The position numbers were made by a program, and so were the translations under genes. This document shows positions 15,481 to 22,889 of a DNA stretch of 36,870 nt, piece after piece (the first letter of the stretch is position 1; the number at the start of each line of letters is the position of its first letter). The notes beneath the pieces were generated by a model. The model was not told the DNA's origin and made no database searches. It saw only the letters and a list, made by a program, of their open reading frames with translations. Location: contig JBNKHI010000035.1 in NCBI GenBank assembly GCA_050290265.1, positions 1 through 36,870 on the forward strand, written 5' to 3'. This DNA comes from JBNKFV01 sp050290265 (lineage in GTDB: Bacteria > Pseudomonadota > Gammaproteobacteria > Pseudomonadales > Cellvibrionaceae).

Positions 15481-16110
15481 CTTTTTATCAACACTGGACT
15501 GCCACTCTGACGATGTCAATACACTTAAAACTGCGTCTGTTGTATCGAGCGATAGTCCGGTTGGGTTAAACTTAATTTTTGCTCGCTTGTCGATTACGAG
15601 ATCAAATTTATTCTTGGAGTAGTACTCTATCGCCTTCTCAGCGAGAATCCTAGATTTCTCTGAAACGTTACGATTATGCTCTCGTTGATATTCTTCAATT
15701 TTTTGAATCGAAATCAACTTCTGATTAAGGTCTTTTAAAAGCTCATCTGACTCAATTTTTTTTACGCATTCGTTGTTATACCGCGCACGATCCCATTGAC
15801 GTAAAACTGCTCCATTATCCCTAACTTCATCGAAACTTTTATTGTCCTTCGAAAGTAAACACTTCTTCTTCTCTGACACTCTTATTTCTGAAGTAAGTTT
15901 AGCTAACCTGCTCCGCTCTGATCTAATTTCATTTAAAGGAGTATCGAAACCTTCTGGATAGGGATTAGCGTTTGTAATAATTTTTACTGCCTCTCTTTCC
16001 AACAACTGGCTATCAACGACGGTCCATTTCAAGCCCACCTCATCGACTTTATCTAACCTGCAAGAACTAAGGGTGACGATTAGCAGACTTAATACAAATA
16101 ATTTTAACAA
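15475..16110 (-). CDS. Cassette gene: lipoprotein, unknown function
   Basis: A 211-residue predicted lipoprotein. The signal peptide MLKLFVLSLLIVTLSSC ends in a lipobox with cysteine 17. The mature chain is highly charged, with a likely coiled-coil stretch at about 60-160 (EIRSERSRLAKLTSEIRVSE, then ESDELLKDLNQKLISIQKIE). The start is a TTG at 16110, 7 bases after AAGGAG; no ATG in frame would retain the signal peptide. No family is recognised. The stop codon lies in attC site 2. Confidence 0.7.
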   Translation of the reverse strand: MLKLFVLSLLIVTLSSCRLDKVDEVGLKWTVVDSQLLEREAVKIITNANPYPEGFDTPLNEIRSERSRLAKLTSEIRVSEKKKCLLSKDNKSFDEVRDNGAVLRQWDRARYNNECVKKIESDELLKDLNQKLISIQKIEEYQREHNRNVSEKSRILAEKAIEYYSKNKFDLVIDKRAKIKFNPTGLSLDTTDAVLSVLTSSEWQSSVDKKI

Positions 16111-16136
16111 CTTTAATCTCCTTGTTGTTTATGTAG

Positions 16137-16232
16137 ATTTAACGCTCGCAGCACAGGCCAACGTGTAGGCGCGCCGCGCTGGAACGAGGGCTCCCCCCAC
16201 GAAGTGGCCGATTGTGGCTGCGCTTGTTAAAT
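16137..16232 (-). other. attC site 3 (96 bp)
   Basis: Bounded by ATTTAAC (16137-16143) and GTTAAAT (16226-16232), both perfect GTTRRRY cores. Arms such as CGCAGCACAGGCCA pair with GGCCGATTGTGGCTGCG with small bulges. The GC-rich middle stands out from the AT-rich genes on both sides. Confidence 0.85.
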
Positions 16233-16236
16233 ACAT

Positions 16237-16632
16237 TCAATTTTCTGGTCTATATCTTTTTTCTTGATAAATAGACCAGTAAGACAATATTCGTCCTAAT
16301 ACTAGTAATATTCCTAACGGCGCCGCGATTGAAGACCATACATCAAGATCCTCAACTACCCATGCATAGTAGAACCAAGCCCATACAGCCCACGATGAAA
16401 TGGTGAAAATCCAGGTGTCCTTCTTTAGCAATCCATAGATCGCCTCTATTGCCAAATAGAACACGAGCACTAGAGCCGCACCTTTTATTCCGTTGAAATT
16501 CATTTCCCTAAACAGGATTCCATACATAGCAAGTACGCAAGGAATGTATCGAAATGCATTTCTATGATACTCGCCATGCTCTTTCGATCTGGCGGCATCC
16601 ATTTCCTTTTCAAATTCTGACTTCTTGTACAT
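16237..16632 (-). CDS. Cassette gene: small membrane protein
   Basis: About 131 residues from the ATG at 16632. No family is recognised. A charged N-terminus (MYKKSEFEKEMDAARSKEHGEYHR) is followed by four predicted membrane spans (FRYIPCVLAMYGILF; GAALVLVFYLAIEAIYGLL; TWIFTISSWAVWAWFYYAWV; WSSIAAPLGILLVLGRILSY). A GTG at 16656 could extend it by eight residues but lies within attC site 4. No clear ribosome site precedes the ATG, so it may be poorly translated or coupled. The stop lies just before attC site 3. Confidence 0.65.
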   Translation of the reverse strand: MYKKSEFEKEMDAARSKEHGEYHRNAFRYIPCVLAMYGILFREMNFNGIKGAALVLVFYLAIEAIYGLLKKDTWIFTISSWAVWAWFYYAWVVEDLDVWSSIAAPLGILLVLGRILSYWSIYQEKRYRPEN

Positions 16633-16638
16633 ATAAAA

Positions 16639-16708
16639 ATTTAACGCCGCTAGCACAGTGCGTAGGTCCAGTCCGCGAAGCGGGCGACTGTGCCTAGCTT
16701 TGTTATAC
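16639..16708 (-). other. attC site 4 (70 bp)
   Basis: Bounded by ATTTAAC (16639-16645) and GTTATAC (16702-16708). Textbook folding: GCTAGCACAGT pairs with ACTGTGCCTAGC with one extrahelical base, and the apex has CCGC-GAA-GCGG. Confidence 0.9.
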
Positions 16709-17161
16709 GATCTTACAATTTAAGGGCTCTATATTATTTGCAATTAAAAGACAATATAGGTTTGAACTGCACTGTATATTAAACTCATTTTTTAACGACC
16801 ATTGTGATAGCTTATTTACAACCACCAAACCTTCTCTGTTCTGAGGTATGTGAAGCCAAGCAACTGAGCGCCCATATGCAAACTCTTGAAACAATGCTGC
16901 CGACTCGTTGTTACTTACACTTGCGTAAAGATTATTGTTGTTACAATAGTCTTCAAAATCACTAATGAGTAGCTCTTTTTCGTTTAGAGCATGTAGTAGA
17001 TTAATTGTGTCTACTTCGGATGGAATGAAGCTCAGGCCAATGAATATATCTTCATCGAGTTCCAACTCTGCATCAATGTCTGACTTCATTTCCTTGCTAA
17101 GCTCAGGCGGTAAATTTCTGCCTGGCCTACTAAACATCTCCAACTCAAATACTAATTTCAT
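16703..17161 (-). CDS. Cassette gene: acidic protein, unknown function
   Basis: A 152-residue soluble protein with no signal peptide or membrane span. I do not recognise it. The N-terminal half is strikingly acidic (KEMKSDIDAELELDEDIFIG); the middle has a DFEDYCNNNN stretch and the C-terminus four cysteines in total with a short hydrophobic strand (CLLIANNIEPLNC). The composition (ribosome-inhibitor-like or immunity-like acidic proteins) would suit a binding partner, but that is speculation. The ATG at 17161 follows CAAGGT very closely. The stop lies in attC site 4. Confidence 0.65.
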   Translation of the reverse strand: MKLVFELEMFSRPGRNLPPELSKEMKSDIDAELELDEDIFIGLSFIPSEVDTINLLHALNEKELLISDFEDYCNNNNLYASVSNNESAALFQEFAYGRSVAWLHIPQNREGLVVVNKLSQWSLKNEFNIQCSSNLYCLLIANNIEPLNCKIV

Positions 17162-17173
17162 ACCTTGAATTTC

Positions 17174-17266
17174 GTATAACGCCTCAATAACCGGCAGCTG
17201 AAACGGAGCGAAGCGCCGTGTAAGCTGTCCGGCGCCATAGGCGCGTAGTTCATTGACTTGTTATGT
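17174..17266 (-). other. attC site 5 (93 bp)
   Basis: Bounded by GTATAAC (17174-17180) and GTTATGT (17260-17266). Inner arms CCGGCAGCT and AGCTGTCCGG pair with one bulged base, and CAAT pairs with ATTG outside. Confidence 0.85.
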
Positions 17267-17626
17267 GCTGGACTCATCGTCCGTGTCGTCTACGCGGAAG
17301 ATAATTCCGCCCGTTACAGTTTTCCCTTCGGACTTAGCTCTAAGAAACCTCTTCTTAAGTTTCGTAGGTTTGTCAGCGCCGATGGTAGCGAATTCAGGGA
17401 TATTGGTAGTTGGTTTCCAAATCATTTTCGGTTCAGCGGTATCTACAACCTCTGAGCGCAGCCGCTCAATCCTCCAATCACTCTCCGGCAAAGGAGCAAG
17501 CTCGCCATATAGCTCGGGAGAGATTTCATAACTCCCACACTTCGGACATTCAACGGCCATTCGACCGCCACTCCATTCTTGAGGCCGAATACTTACATCG
17601 CTCTTACAAACCGGACAAGTATCCAT
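17261..17626 (-). CDS. Cassette gene: zinc-ribbon protein
   Basis: About 121 residues. Two CxxC pairs near the N-terminus (MDTCPVCKSDV and VECPKCGSYEI, 22 residues apart) make a zinc ribbon likely. The remainder is basic then acidic (KPTKLKKRFLRAKSEGK, and the tail DDTDDESST). No family can be named. Three in-frame ATGs exist (17626, 17632, 17647). The first has a GAGAG ribosome-like site at good spacing, while the last is part of the GTTATG core. The stop TAA is in attC site 5. It may be a nucleic-acid or protein-binding adaptor (inferred). Confidence 0.65.
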   Translation of the reverse strand: MDTCPVCKSDVSIRPQEWSGGRMAVECPKCGSYEISPELYGELAPLPESDWRIERLRSEVVDTAEPKMIWKPTTNIPEFATIGADKPTKLKKRFLRAKSEGKTVTGGIIFRVDDTDDESST

Positions 17627-17643
17627 ACACATGTCTCTCAGGC

Positions 17644-17755
17644 ACATAACGCCGCCATAAGTTGCGGCTTTGTAGTTGTTTGGATTGTGGTAGCGTAGCG
17701 TTAAGCCACAAACCAAACGACGGAAAAGACATCAATTTTTATGGCCTTGTTATGA
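17644..17755 (-). other. attC site 6 (112 bp)
   Basis: Bounded by ACATAAC (17644-17650) and GTTATGA (17749-17755). GCCATAA pairs with TTATGGC across a long, less ordered middle. An open frame runs through it into the next gene but is not the real start. Confidence 0.75.
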
Positions 17756-18460
17756 AAACTGTTCAACACACTCGTTGATAATAAGAGGAATATACTTCTC
17801 AACGATTGATACTTCACTTTCTGTCAATTTTTCTTTTTGATTTATAGCGCTAATTTCATTAGTAATTTCAATAAATGAAAAGCATTTCTGACTATAGGCC
17901 GTAGCTTGTTTCAGAGGATCAAGAATATTTAAGCGGAGCGAGGCATAAACATATGTCTTACTACCATTTTCAGTATAAACTCCAATTCCGTAAAAAGGCT
18001 TAGTATTTCCATACCCACCTCTTATAATATTGCCCTCCTTTTCACCCTCTAGAAATGCCAAGTAGCGATAATTTTTCTCTTTTCCGTAAGTAGAGAATAC
18101 ATCAACAGTTTCTTTCGACAACATTCCTGGTGTGTAGGGATTTTTTGAGTTTACATCGCTATACATCACCTGCTTTGATTTTTCTTTGTCAAATTCAACT
18201 GACGCAGATGTTTTAGATTTAAAAAATCTCGACAAGGAATCAAAAACAACAGAAGCTGTATCAAGACGATAGTTAGTGGATTCCGTTGACCCAGACCAGT
18301 TCATTTTTAATGTGTACTCATACTGCTCTATTCGAGTAGGAACAGATGAAATGATCGCTACTTTATCCGTATTGGATAAGAGACCTAGGTTAGCGGGTTG
18401 ATAGGGAGCAGAAACGCACCCTGTAAATATACAAAATAAAGCCAAAAAACAATATTTCAT
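17750..18460 (-). CDS. Cassette gene: lipoprotein, unknown function
   Basis: A 236-residue predicted lipoprotein: MKYCFLALFCIFTGC with lipobox cysteine 15. The mature chain continues with NLGLLSNTDKVAIISSVPTR, a strand pattern seen in several periplasmic lipoproteins, and has a C-terminal helix with CFSFIEITNEISAINQKEK. No family is assigned. The ATG at 18460 follows AAAAAGGATAGA at a slightly long spacing. The stop TAA opens attC site 6. Confidence 0.7.
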   Translation of the reverse strand: MKYCFLALFCIFTGCVSAPYQPANLGLLSNTDKVAIISSVPTRIEQYEYTLKMNWSGSTESTNYRLDTASVVFDSLSRFFKSKTSASVEFDKEKSKQVMYSDVNSKNPYTPGMLSKETVDVFSTYGKEKNYRYLAFLEGEKEGNIIRGGYGNTKPFYGIGVYTENGSKTYVYASLRLNILDPLKQATAYSQKCFSFIEITNEISAINQKEKLTESEVSIVEKYIPLIINECVEQFS

Positions 18461-18478
18461 GCGAAAATCTATCCTTTT

Positions 18479-18551
18479 TCATAACGCCGCGAACAGGGGC
18501 GCGCGTTAGCGCGTCCCGGCCGCAGGCCCTTGCTGCTTTGCCTTGTTATAT
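18479..18551 (-). other. attC site 7 (73 bp)
   Basis: Bounded by TCATAAC (18479-18485) and GTTATAT (18545-18551). Arms around AACAGGGGC and GCCCTTG pair with interruptions. The gene at 18506-18955 reads through half of this site before stopping. Confidence 0.8.
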
Positions 18552-18955
18552 GCTTCTTCGCTGATGGGACAGAAATACTCAAGAAACTGACCCTCGTTAA
18601 TTTCTAGTGTGTAGCAACTTCCAACTATTTTTGCCTCTCTCACTACCTCACCTTCAATTTCAGAGTGATACCGGATTGTCACTGCTGAACCTGTTGAAGA
18701 AACCAGATCATACTCAGAGGTTTCTATCCACTCATCCATAACTGCAGTGAACTGGTTACACTCAATATGCATGTAGAGCTTACCAAAGAAATTATTTTCG
18801 AATACTTCTTTCTGCTTTGGAGTAACATTCTCAGCTTTACTAAAGCTCTCTAGTGTCTTCGGCTCATCAGATTTCCAGTAACCTTCGAGCGGGCAAGCAT
18901 TTGATACTCCGTTACCAGCGAAATATAGAGCGATGATCAGTGGCACATTCTTCAT
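18506..18955 (-). CDS. Cassette gene: small exported protein with attC-encoded tail
   Basis: A 149-residue protein with a signal peptide (MKNVPLIIALYFAGNGVSNA, then CPLEGYWKSDE). The first mature residue could be a cysteine, so a lipoprotein is possible though the lipobox is poor. The body (GYWKS..., NNFFGKLYMHIECNQFTAVMDE, VSSTGSAVTIRYHSE) resembles small lipocalin-like or DUF-type beta-barrel stress proteins, without firm assignment. The last dozen residues (KAKQQGPAAGTR) are encoded by attC site 7 itself. The ATG at 18955 is 4 bases past the core of attC site 8, with no obvious ribosome site. Confidence 0.7.
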   Translation of the reverse strand: MKNVPLIIALYFAGNGVSNACPLEGYWKSDEPKTLESFSKAENVTPKQKEVFENNFFGKLYMHIECNQFTAVMDEWIETSEYDLVSSTGSAVTIRYHSEIEGEVVREAKIVGSCYTLEINEGQFLEYFCPISEEAYNKAKQQGPAAGTR

Positions 18956-18958
18956 GGC

Positions 18959-19030
18959 ATATAACGCCGCCAGCAGGGGCAGACAAAGCGCGCAGCGGTT
19001 TGGCTGTCCCTCTGGCTGGCCTTGTTAAAT
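18959..19030 (-). other. attC site 8 (72 bp)
   Basis: Bounded by ATATAAC (18959-18965) and GTTAAAT (19024-19030). The clearest site: GCCAGCAGGGGCAG pairs with CTGTCCCTCTGGCTGGC with an extra base, and the apex is CAAAGCG...CGGTTTG. Confidence 0.93.
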
Positions 19031-19606
19031 TTAGAAACCCTCAGGATGCGCTGACAGCCATTCATTGTACTTTTCCTTGAGTTGGTCTCTTTGCTTTGTA
19101 GATGCCAATACTATGTCGGCACCACCATCATAAGGGTGGAATACCACGCCTTTGCTGGGATTAATAATCATAATGTTGCCAGCTTCATCGTTGGCCACCA
19201 GACGAAATAGACTATTTAGCTCGCAGCCAGTGAAATTAACTTCAGATACATGGAGATGCCAATATAGTTCGTAATCGTCATCTTCCTCGTGTTGCTCCAG
19301 CGAGCACCAAGGTTCTGTAGAGGGAAATAGCGCTGCTAGTTCAGGCTCAGGCTTCGTGGGTTCTTTAGATTCAGAGTACTCGGGTAAAACAACAAGAACA
19401 TTATTTTTACCAACTAACTCTCGAAGCACGGCATTGTGCCTACGAAGGACCTCAAGATACTCCTGCTCGTTTTCCGGGTACCTTTTTGATTCTGGTAACG
19501 AATGGAATCGAACCCAACGATCCTTGAACTCATACTTCAAGTTGTGAGCTTCAGGAGGGAAGTTATCGAATTCTCTTTCCCAGAATTTGGCAAGATCTTT
19601 AATCAT
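19031..19606 (-). CDS. Cassette gene: DUF3885 family protein
   Basis: A 191-residue soluble protein. The pattern FDNFPPEAHNLKYEFKDRWV, then RFHSLPESKRYPENEQEY, and the C-terminal FHPYDGGADIVLAS followed by EWLSAHPEGF, matches the DUF3885 family. The function of the family is not established. The start used is ATG at 19606, which lies 6 bases past the core at 19613-19619; a longer frame starting at 19636 would cross that core. There is no good ribosome site. The stop codon directly precedes attC site 8. This is the promoter-proximal cassette of the array. Confidence 0.75.
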   Translation of the reverse strand: MIKDLAKFWEREFDNFPPEAHNLKYEFKDRWVRFHSLPESKRYPENEQEYLEVLRRHNAVLRELVGKNNVLVVLPEYSESKEPTKPEPELAALFPSTEPWCSLEQHEEDDDYELYWHLHVSEVNFTGCELNSLFRLVANDEAGNIMIINPSKGVVFHPYDGGADIVLASTKQRDQLKEKYNEWLSAHPEGF

Positions 19607-19612
19607 GGTGAA

Positions 19613-19619
19613 ATTTAAC
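19613..19619 (-). other. Upstream boundary core site of the cassette array
   Basis: ATTTAAC on the plus strand (GTTAAAT on the minus strand) immediately before the first cassette. It should be the recombined edge of attI or of a lost cassette. An identical GTTAAAT lies 74 bases further right (19687-19693). Confidence 0.55.
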
Positions 19620-19726
19620 AGCTTAATAGTGCGCATGCGCGGTTTCCCGGTAAAGCGATTTCTAGCTTTGCCGGTTTAGCTATTTGATTTAACAATGGTT
19701 TTTGCATAGTGATTCAATCCTTCGTT

Positions 19727-19756
19727 CCAGAAATACGCGCATGCGCGTTATTCTGG
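19727..19756. repeat. 30-bp near-perfect palindrome
   Basis: The outer arms CCAGAA/TTCTGG and inner arms ACGCGCA/TGCGCGT are separated only by two mismatched dinucleotides. It contains the second GCGCATGCGC. Confidence 0.7.
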
Positions 19757-19790
19757 CCTCCTTTGCCTGTTATTTTGGACGGGGTTTTTC

Positions 19791-19819
19791 TAACCCTTTG
19801 ATGGGAAAGGGTTATTTTT
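19791..19819 (+). terminator. Orphan terminator-like hairpin, plus strand
   Basis: TAACCCTTT (19791-19799) pairs with AAAGGGTTA (19806-19814), loop GATGGG, followed by TTTTT. All neighbouring genes are on the minus strand, so there is no present-day transcript for it to end. Confidence 0.5.
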
Positions 19820-20057
19820 AACACCTTCTGGATAATCGCGCAAACGTTACGTGCCATTTCCAGAAAAACACGCATTAAAATTGTCACCCTTTAAATATAC
19901 TGTATAAACCAACAGATCTTTGACATAGCAAAAAACCCTGCTGTAGATAGTTATTTAAGCCTAATAAACGGTGAATGAGGCAGGACTTACTTAAATTCCG
20001 GCGGCTAGTTTTTAGTGTCGAGATTCCGCAAACTATTTATCGATAGGGTGAGCACTA

Positions 20058-21482
20058 TTATTGCTGTGTGCTTTTGTCGCTCACTAACAATTTTAAAATC
20101 CAATCCCTTAACTTGAGCAAGTCTGATTCGCTTAGCCCTTTGTGAGTTTGTTGCAATAACCTTGTGAGTTGCACCTGTTCTACTTTCGGTAGGTGATTAA
20201 GGCGTTCGGTTAAGTTGGTGTGTTTGAGCTCTGCAATGGAGCGGTCTGCGTGGGTGCGATTTAGGATCATTTCTAAAAAGTCGATGGCGCGGCCCAGCAA
20301 TACAAAAATAAAGGTGAGTTCTTTGGTTGGGCCGGCGGTTAATGTTTTGCCGGCTAAGGGGACACCATTAATCTTTAATTTTTCCGGGTCTGAGGTTGCC
20401 ACCAGTGATGCGATACCCGATAACACGCCGCCCACTAATGCTCCCGCCATTAATGAACTGCCGCCTACGCCTACATCAATAACTGCACCGGCGGCGGCAC
20501 CGGCTGAGGCTGCCAAGGTAATAATTTTTTGCCGATCTAATCCGTATAAGTACCAATGGCTGGCGTCGAACAGATCCGGGTAGTCGGCCGTTAGCTGTTG
20601 TGCTTGTGTGCGCATTTGTGGATGGGCAAACAATGCTTGTAATTGCCGCTGCATGCTGGCTTCGATATCGCGCAGGGCTTGTTGATAATCTTTTTTTAAT
20701 TTGTCCTGCAATAAATGTTGTGCAAATTTAGCCGGCACTTTCACTTCGCTTACGTGGCTGAGCATTTGTTGGATATGTTCTGCCACAATGTAGGCGCCCT
20801 GCCCTTCCAGCCGCTGAAAATACTGCGTTAAGACGGCCATGGTCGATTCAATGGCTGAGCGCCATGGCTCATACAGTTCTGCAAACGCCGACAGTACCGC
20901 AAATTGTTTTTGGTGGTCTGCGGTCATGGGGTTAAACACCCGCACCACACTAAAATACTGGCTTAGGGCGTTTTGCCATTCCTGCACATAGGCTTCACCC
21001 CCAATGGGATTGATCAGTGCCATGCGCGGCTGGCCGGTCCATTGCAGAATGGTCATTTCTGCTTCAAATTCGGGGCTGTAGGGTAACGAGCCGTCGACGA
21101 CGTAGATAATGCCAGCGCCATTGAGTATGGGTTTTAGCAGTTCGATTTCATCGTGATATTTTGCGTGGGTATTTTGTTGTGCGGCCTCTGCATGTTCATC
21201 CACAAACGCTTGTACGGTTTGTTTACGCTCGGCGGCATTGGGGGAATGTTGTTGTAACCAGGCTAGCACCTGCCGTGGACGCTGAAACCCCGGCGTGTCG
21301 ACCAGTGTGTACTGGGCTGCGCCTTCAATACTTAAATCGAAAGTTTGCGCTGTGGTTGTGGTACCCGATATGGCTGAAATTTTTACCGCATCTTGTCGTG
21401 TTAAGGTCGCGACAATACTCGACTTACCTTTGTTGGGATGACCAACCACGGCAAACATGGGTGTCGATACCGATTTAGCCAC
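20058..21482 (-). CDS. GTPase with DUF3482 domain
   Basis: A 474-residue P-loop GTPase. G1 is GHPNKGKSS (14-22), the G2 threonines are in SGTTTTAQ (39-46), G3 is DTPG (62-65). A clear NKxD motif (G4) is missing; the equivalent strand reads MALINPIG near residue 154-161. The C-terminal half is the DUF3482 region with a glycine/alanine-rich hydrophobic stretch (about 330-365) that could insert in membrane. The start is GTG at 21482, directly after the stop of the upstream gene (TAAGTG) with AAGGTGGG upstream, so the two are translationally coupled. DUF2868-DUF3482 pairs recur together in gammaproteobacteria; the role is unknown, possibly envelope-linked. Confidence 0.88.
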   Translation of the reverse strand: MAKSVSTPMFAVVGHPNKGKSSIVATLTRQDAVKISAISGTTTTAQTFDLSIEGAAQYTLVDTPGFQRPRQVLAWLQQHSPNAAERKQTVQAFVDEHAEAAQQNTHAKYHDEIELLKPILNGAGIIYVVDGSLPYSPEFEAEMTILQWTGQPRMALINPIGGEAYVQEWQNALSQYFSVVRVFNPMTADHQKQFAVLSAFAELYEPWRSAIESTMAVLTQYFQRLEGQGAYIVAEHIQQMLSHVSEVKVPAKFAQHLLQDKLKKDYQQALRDIEASMQRQLQALFAHPQMRTQAQQLTADYPDLFDASHWYLYGLDRQKIITLAASAGAAAGAVIDVGVGGSSLMAGALVGGVLSGIASLVATSDPEKLKINGVPLAGKTLTAGPTKELTFIFVLLGRAIDFLEMILNRTHADRSIAELKHTNLTERLNHLPKVEQVQLTRLLQQTHKGLSESDLLKLRDWILKLLVSDKSTQQ

Positions 21483-22832
21483 TTAGTTACCCACCTTTAA
21501 CGCTATGTGATTGCGATCTGCAAAAAACTGCCAGGACTTTTGCTGGTTGAGATAACGGGAATCTGCATCACCTTTACCGTATAAAACCAGTTCAACTGTG
21601 GCGTTTTTTTGTTTGAGTAGATCGATACAGTCAGCCAGTTCCCCGGTAGGGGTTTGCAATGGATCCACAATAACCCGCACGGGGTTTGCGCGCACACTGG
21701 CCGCTGACTGCAACCATTGCTCATCATCTACCCAGTCTGCACTGCCTAAATTTTTCACGACGGCGACATTAACATTCGGTTGCTGCCAGGTGATTAAATC
21801 AATATTGGGTTGATTCAGGTCCACTGGGGCGAGCTGTGCCAGCTCATCGTCTGACTGAATAGGATTGCGACTTTCTTGATGTTGTTGGGCAATGATAAAT
21901 TGTTCAACATCACTGCTGTTGAGAATATTGCTGCGCAACTTACGCATAAAACGTTGGCGTAACAACAGCGCTAACAAGAGCCGGGGCAATAAGCCATAGA
22001 CCAGCATGGCCATAACGAGGGTTATCCACCAGGTATTGTTTACGGCGCTCTTCGTAAAATCCGGCACAGCTCCCGGTACACTAAAACGGCTATGGCTAAT
22101 TAATTCTGCACTGGGCGATGCCATCAACCACTGCCACGGCCAGCTAATAATAGCCATTAGCTGGGTCATGGTGGCGTTGTCGGTAATTAAGGTTGACGAC
22201 CAGCCAAAGCGATAATCCTGAAACGTTGCCAATAAGAAAAACGACAGCAACGCCGACACCGAAAACACAATAGCCAGTGTTTGCACTTGCCAGAACAGCC
22301 ATGGCAGTAGCAAATTTTTATAGGGCAGAAACGGCTCTAACTTGAGTTTGTTCACCAACATTATTAGGAACGGGTGGCCCTGCAAGTGCTGTTTTGCTGG
22401 CGACAGCACCGAGAAATAAAAACTGCTGAGGGTGAATAGCAAGGGTACAAACGCAAACAACGCCAGCGGCACCCAAATATTGATCGGTTGTTGTCCACTG
22501 TAATTCAGCACCCCTGCCATCGCGCTGAAACCAATCAGCGCGACGACGGCTGCGGCCAAGCGCAAGAACCAAGTGGCCGGGCTGCTGATGGTGAGCTGTT
22601 GCTCCCAGAGATTGAGGTAATGTGCTGGCGCCGATTCGGGACTGGTAGTAGAACTGGCAGTAGAGCTGCTAGTAGAACTGGCAGTAGAGCTTTGTGCATT
22701 ATCAGCGGCCGCCAGTGTCAGGTTTTTGCGCGCAACGAATAAACGAAAATCCAACCAGCGAAACAGCGACTGTGTGGCGCCGCCTTTGAGGAAAAACTGC
22801 AATACCGATTTTGTCGAAAGTGTTGATGCCAT
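21483..22832 (-). CDS. DUF2868 membrane protein
   Basis: A 449-residue membrane protein of the DUF2868 family with about four to five spans (PATWFLRLAAAVVALIGFSAM; WVPLALFAFVPLLFTLSSFY; ALLSFFLLATFQDYRFGWSS; NNTWWITLVMAMLVYGLLPR) and a cytoplasmic C-terminal domain ending near VELVLYGKGDADSRYLN. A serine/threonine-rich linker at about 45-65 comes from a DNA tandem repeat. The ATG at 22832 follows AGGGCAACC and is preferred to a GTG 13 codons upstream that lacks a ribosome site. Adjacent to its usual partner, the DUF3482 GTPase. Function unknown. Confidence 0.85.
   Translation of the reverse strand: MASTLSTKSVLQFFLKGGATQSLFRWLDFRLFVARKNLTLAAADNAQSSTASSTSSSTASSTTSPESAPAHYLNLWEQQLTISSPATWFLRLAAAVVALIGFSAMAGVLNYSGQQPINIWVPLALFAFVPLLFTLSSFYFSVLSPAKQHLQGHPFLIMLVNKLKLEPFLPYKNLLLPWLFWQVQTLAIVFSVSALLSFFLLATFQDYRFGWSSTLITDNATMTQLMAIISWPWQWLMASPSAELISHSRFSVPGAVPDFTKSAVNNTWWITLVMAMLVYGLLPRLLLALLLRQRFMRKLRSNILNSSDVEQFIIAQQHQESRNPIQSDDELAQLAPVDLNQPNIDLITWQQPNVNVAVVKNLGSADWVDDEQWLQSAASVRANPVRVIVDPLQTPTGELADCIDLLKQKNATVELVLYGKGDADSRYLNQQKSWQFFADRNHIALKVGN
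22647..22691. repeat. 24-bp period repeat in DUF2868 linker
   Basis: A 21-base unit beginning AGTAGAACTGGCAGTA occurs at 22647-22667 and again, perfectly, at 22671-22691. It encodes the serine/threonine-rich linker of the DUF2868 protein. Confidence 0.85.
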
Positions 22833-22889
22833 GGTTGCCCTGAGCTGGAGATGCGTTTGCGCTGATTGCACGCAGTATAACGAAGATTT

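Larger units (their letters stand above)
14839..19619 (-). mobile_element. Integron gene-cassette array without integrase (CALIN-like)
   Basis: Eight short genes lie head to tail on the minus strand. Each is followed directly by a 70-126 base imperfect palindrome that starts (minus strand) with TAACAA-type sequence and ends with a GTTAAAT, GTTATGT, GTTATAT or similar core. In every unit the gene starts within a few bases to some 30 bases of the previous core, and stop codons often lie in the first core. This is the architecture of integron cassettes with attC sites. No tyrosine recombinase of the IntI type is encoded in the window. The upstream end of the array is a single core at 19613-19619. 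Attachment sites differ in length and sequence from one another, as in large chromosomal arrays. Confidence 0.85.
19620..20057. other. Intergenic region at the array edge, palindrome-rich
   Basis: About 440 bases without a gene. It has two copies of the 10-base palindrome GCGCATGCGC (19631-19640 and 19737-19746), an inverted repeat CCGGTAAAGC/GCTTTGCCGG (about 19648-19675, one mismatch), a second GTTAAAT core, and an orphan terminator. An integron integrase would be expected here on the plus strand, but none is present. Confidence 0.55.

Noticed and set aside
19620..20057. Search for an integron integrase or its fragment at the array edge
   Set aside because: No open frame with tyrosine-recombinase motifs is visible on either strand here or elsewhere in the window.
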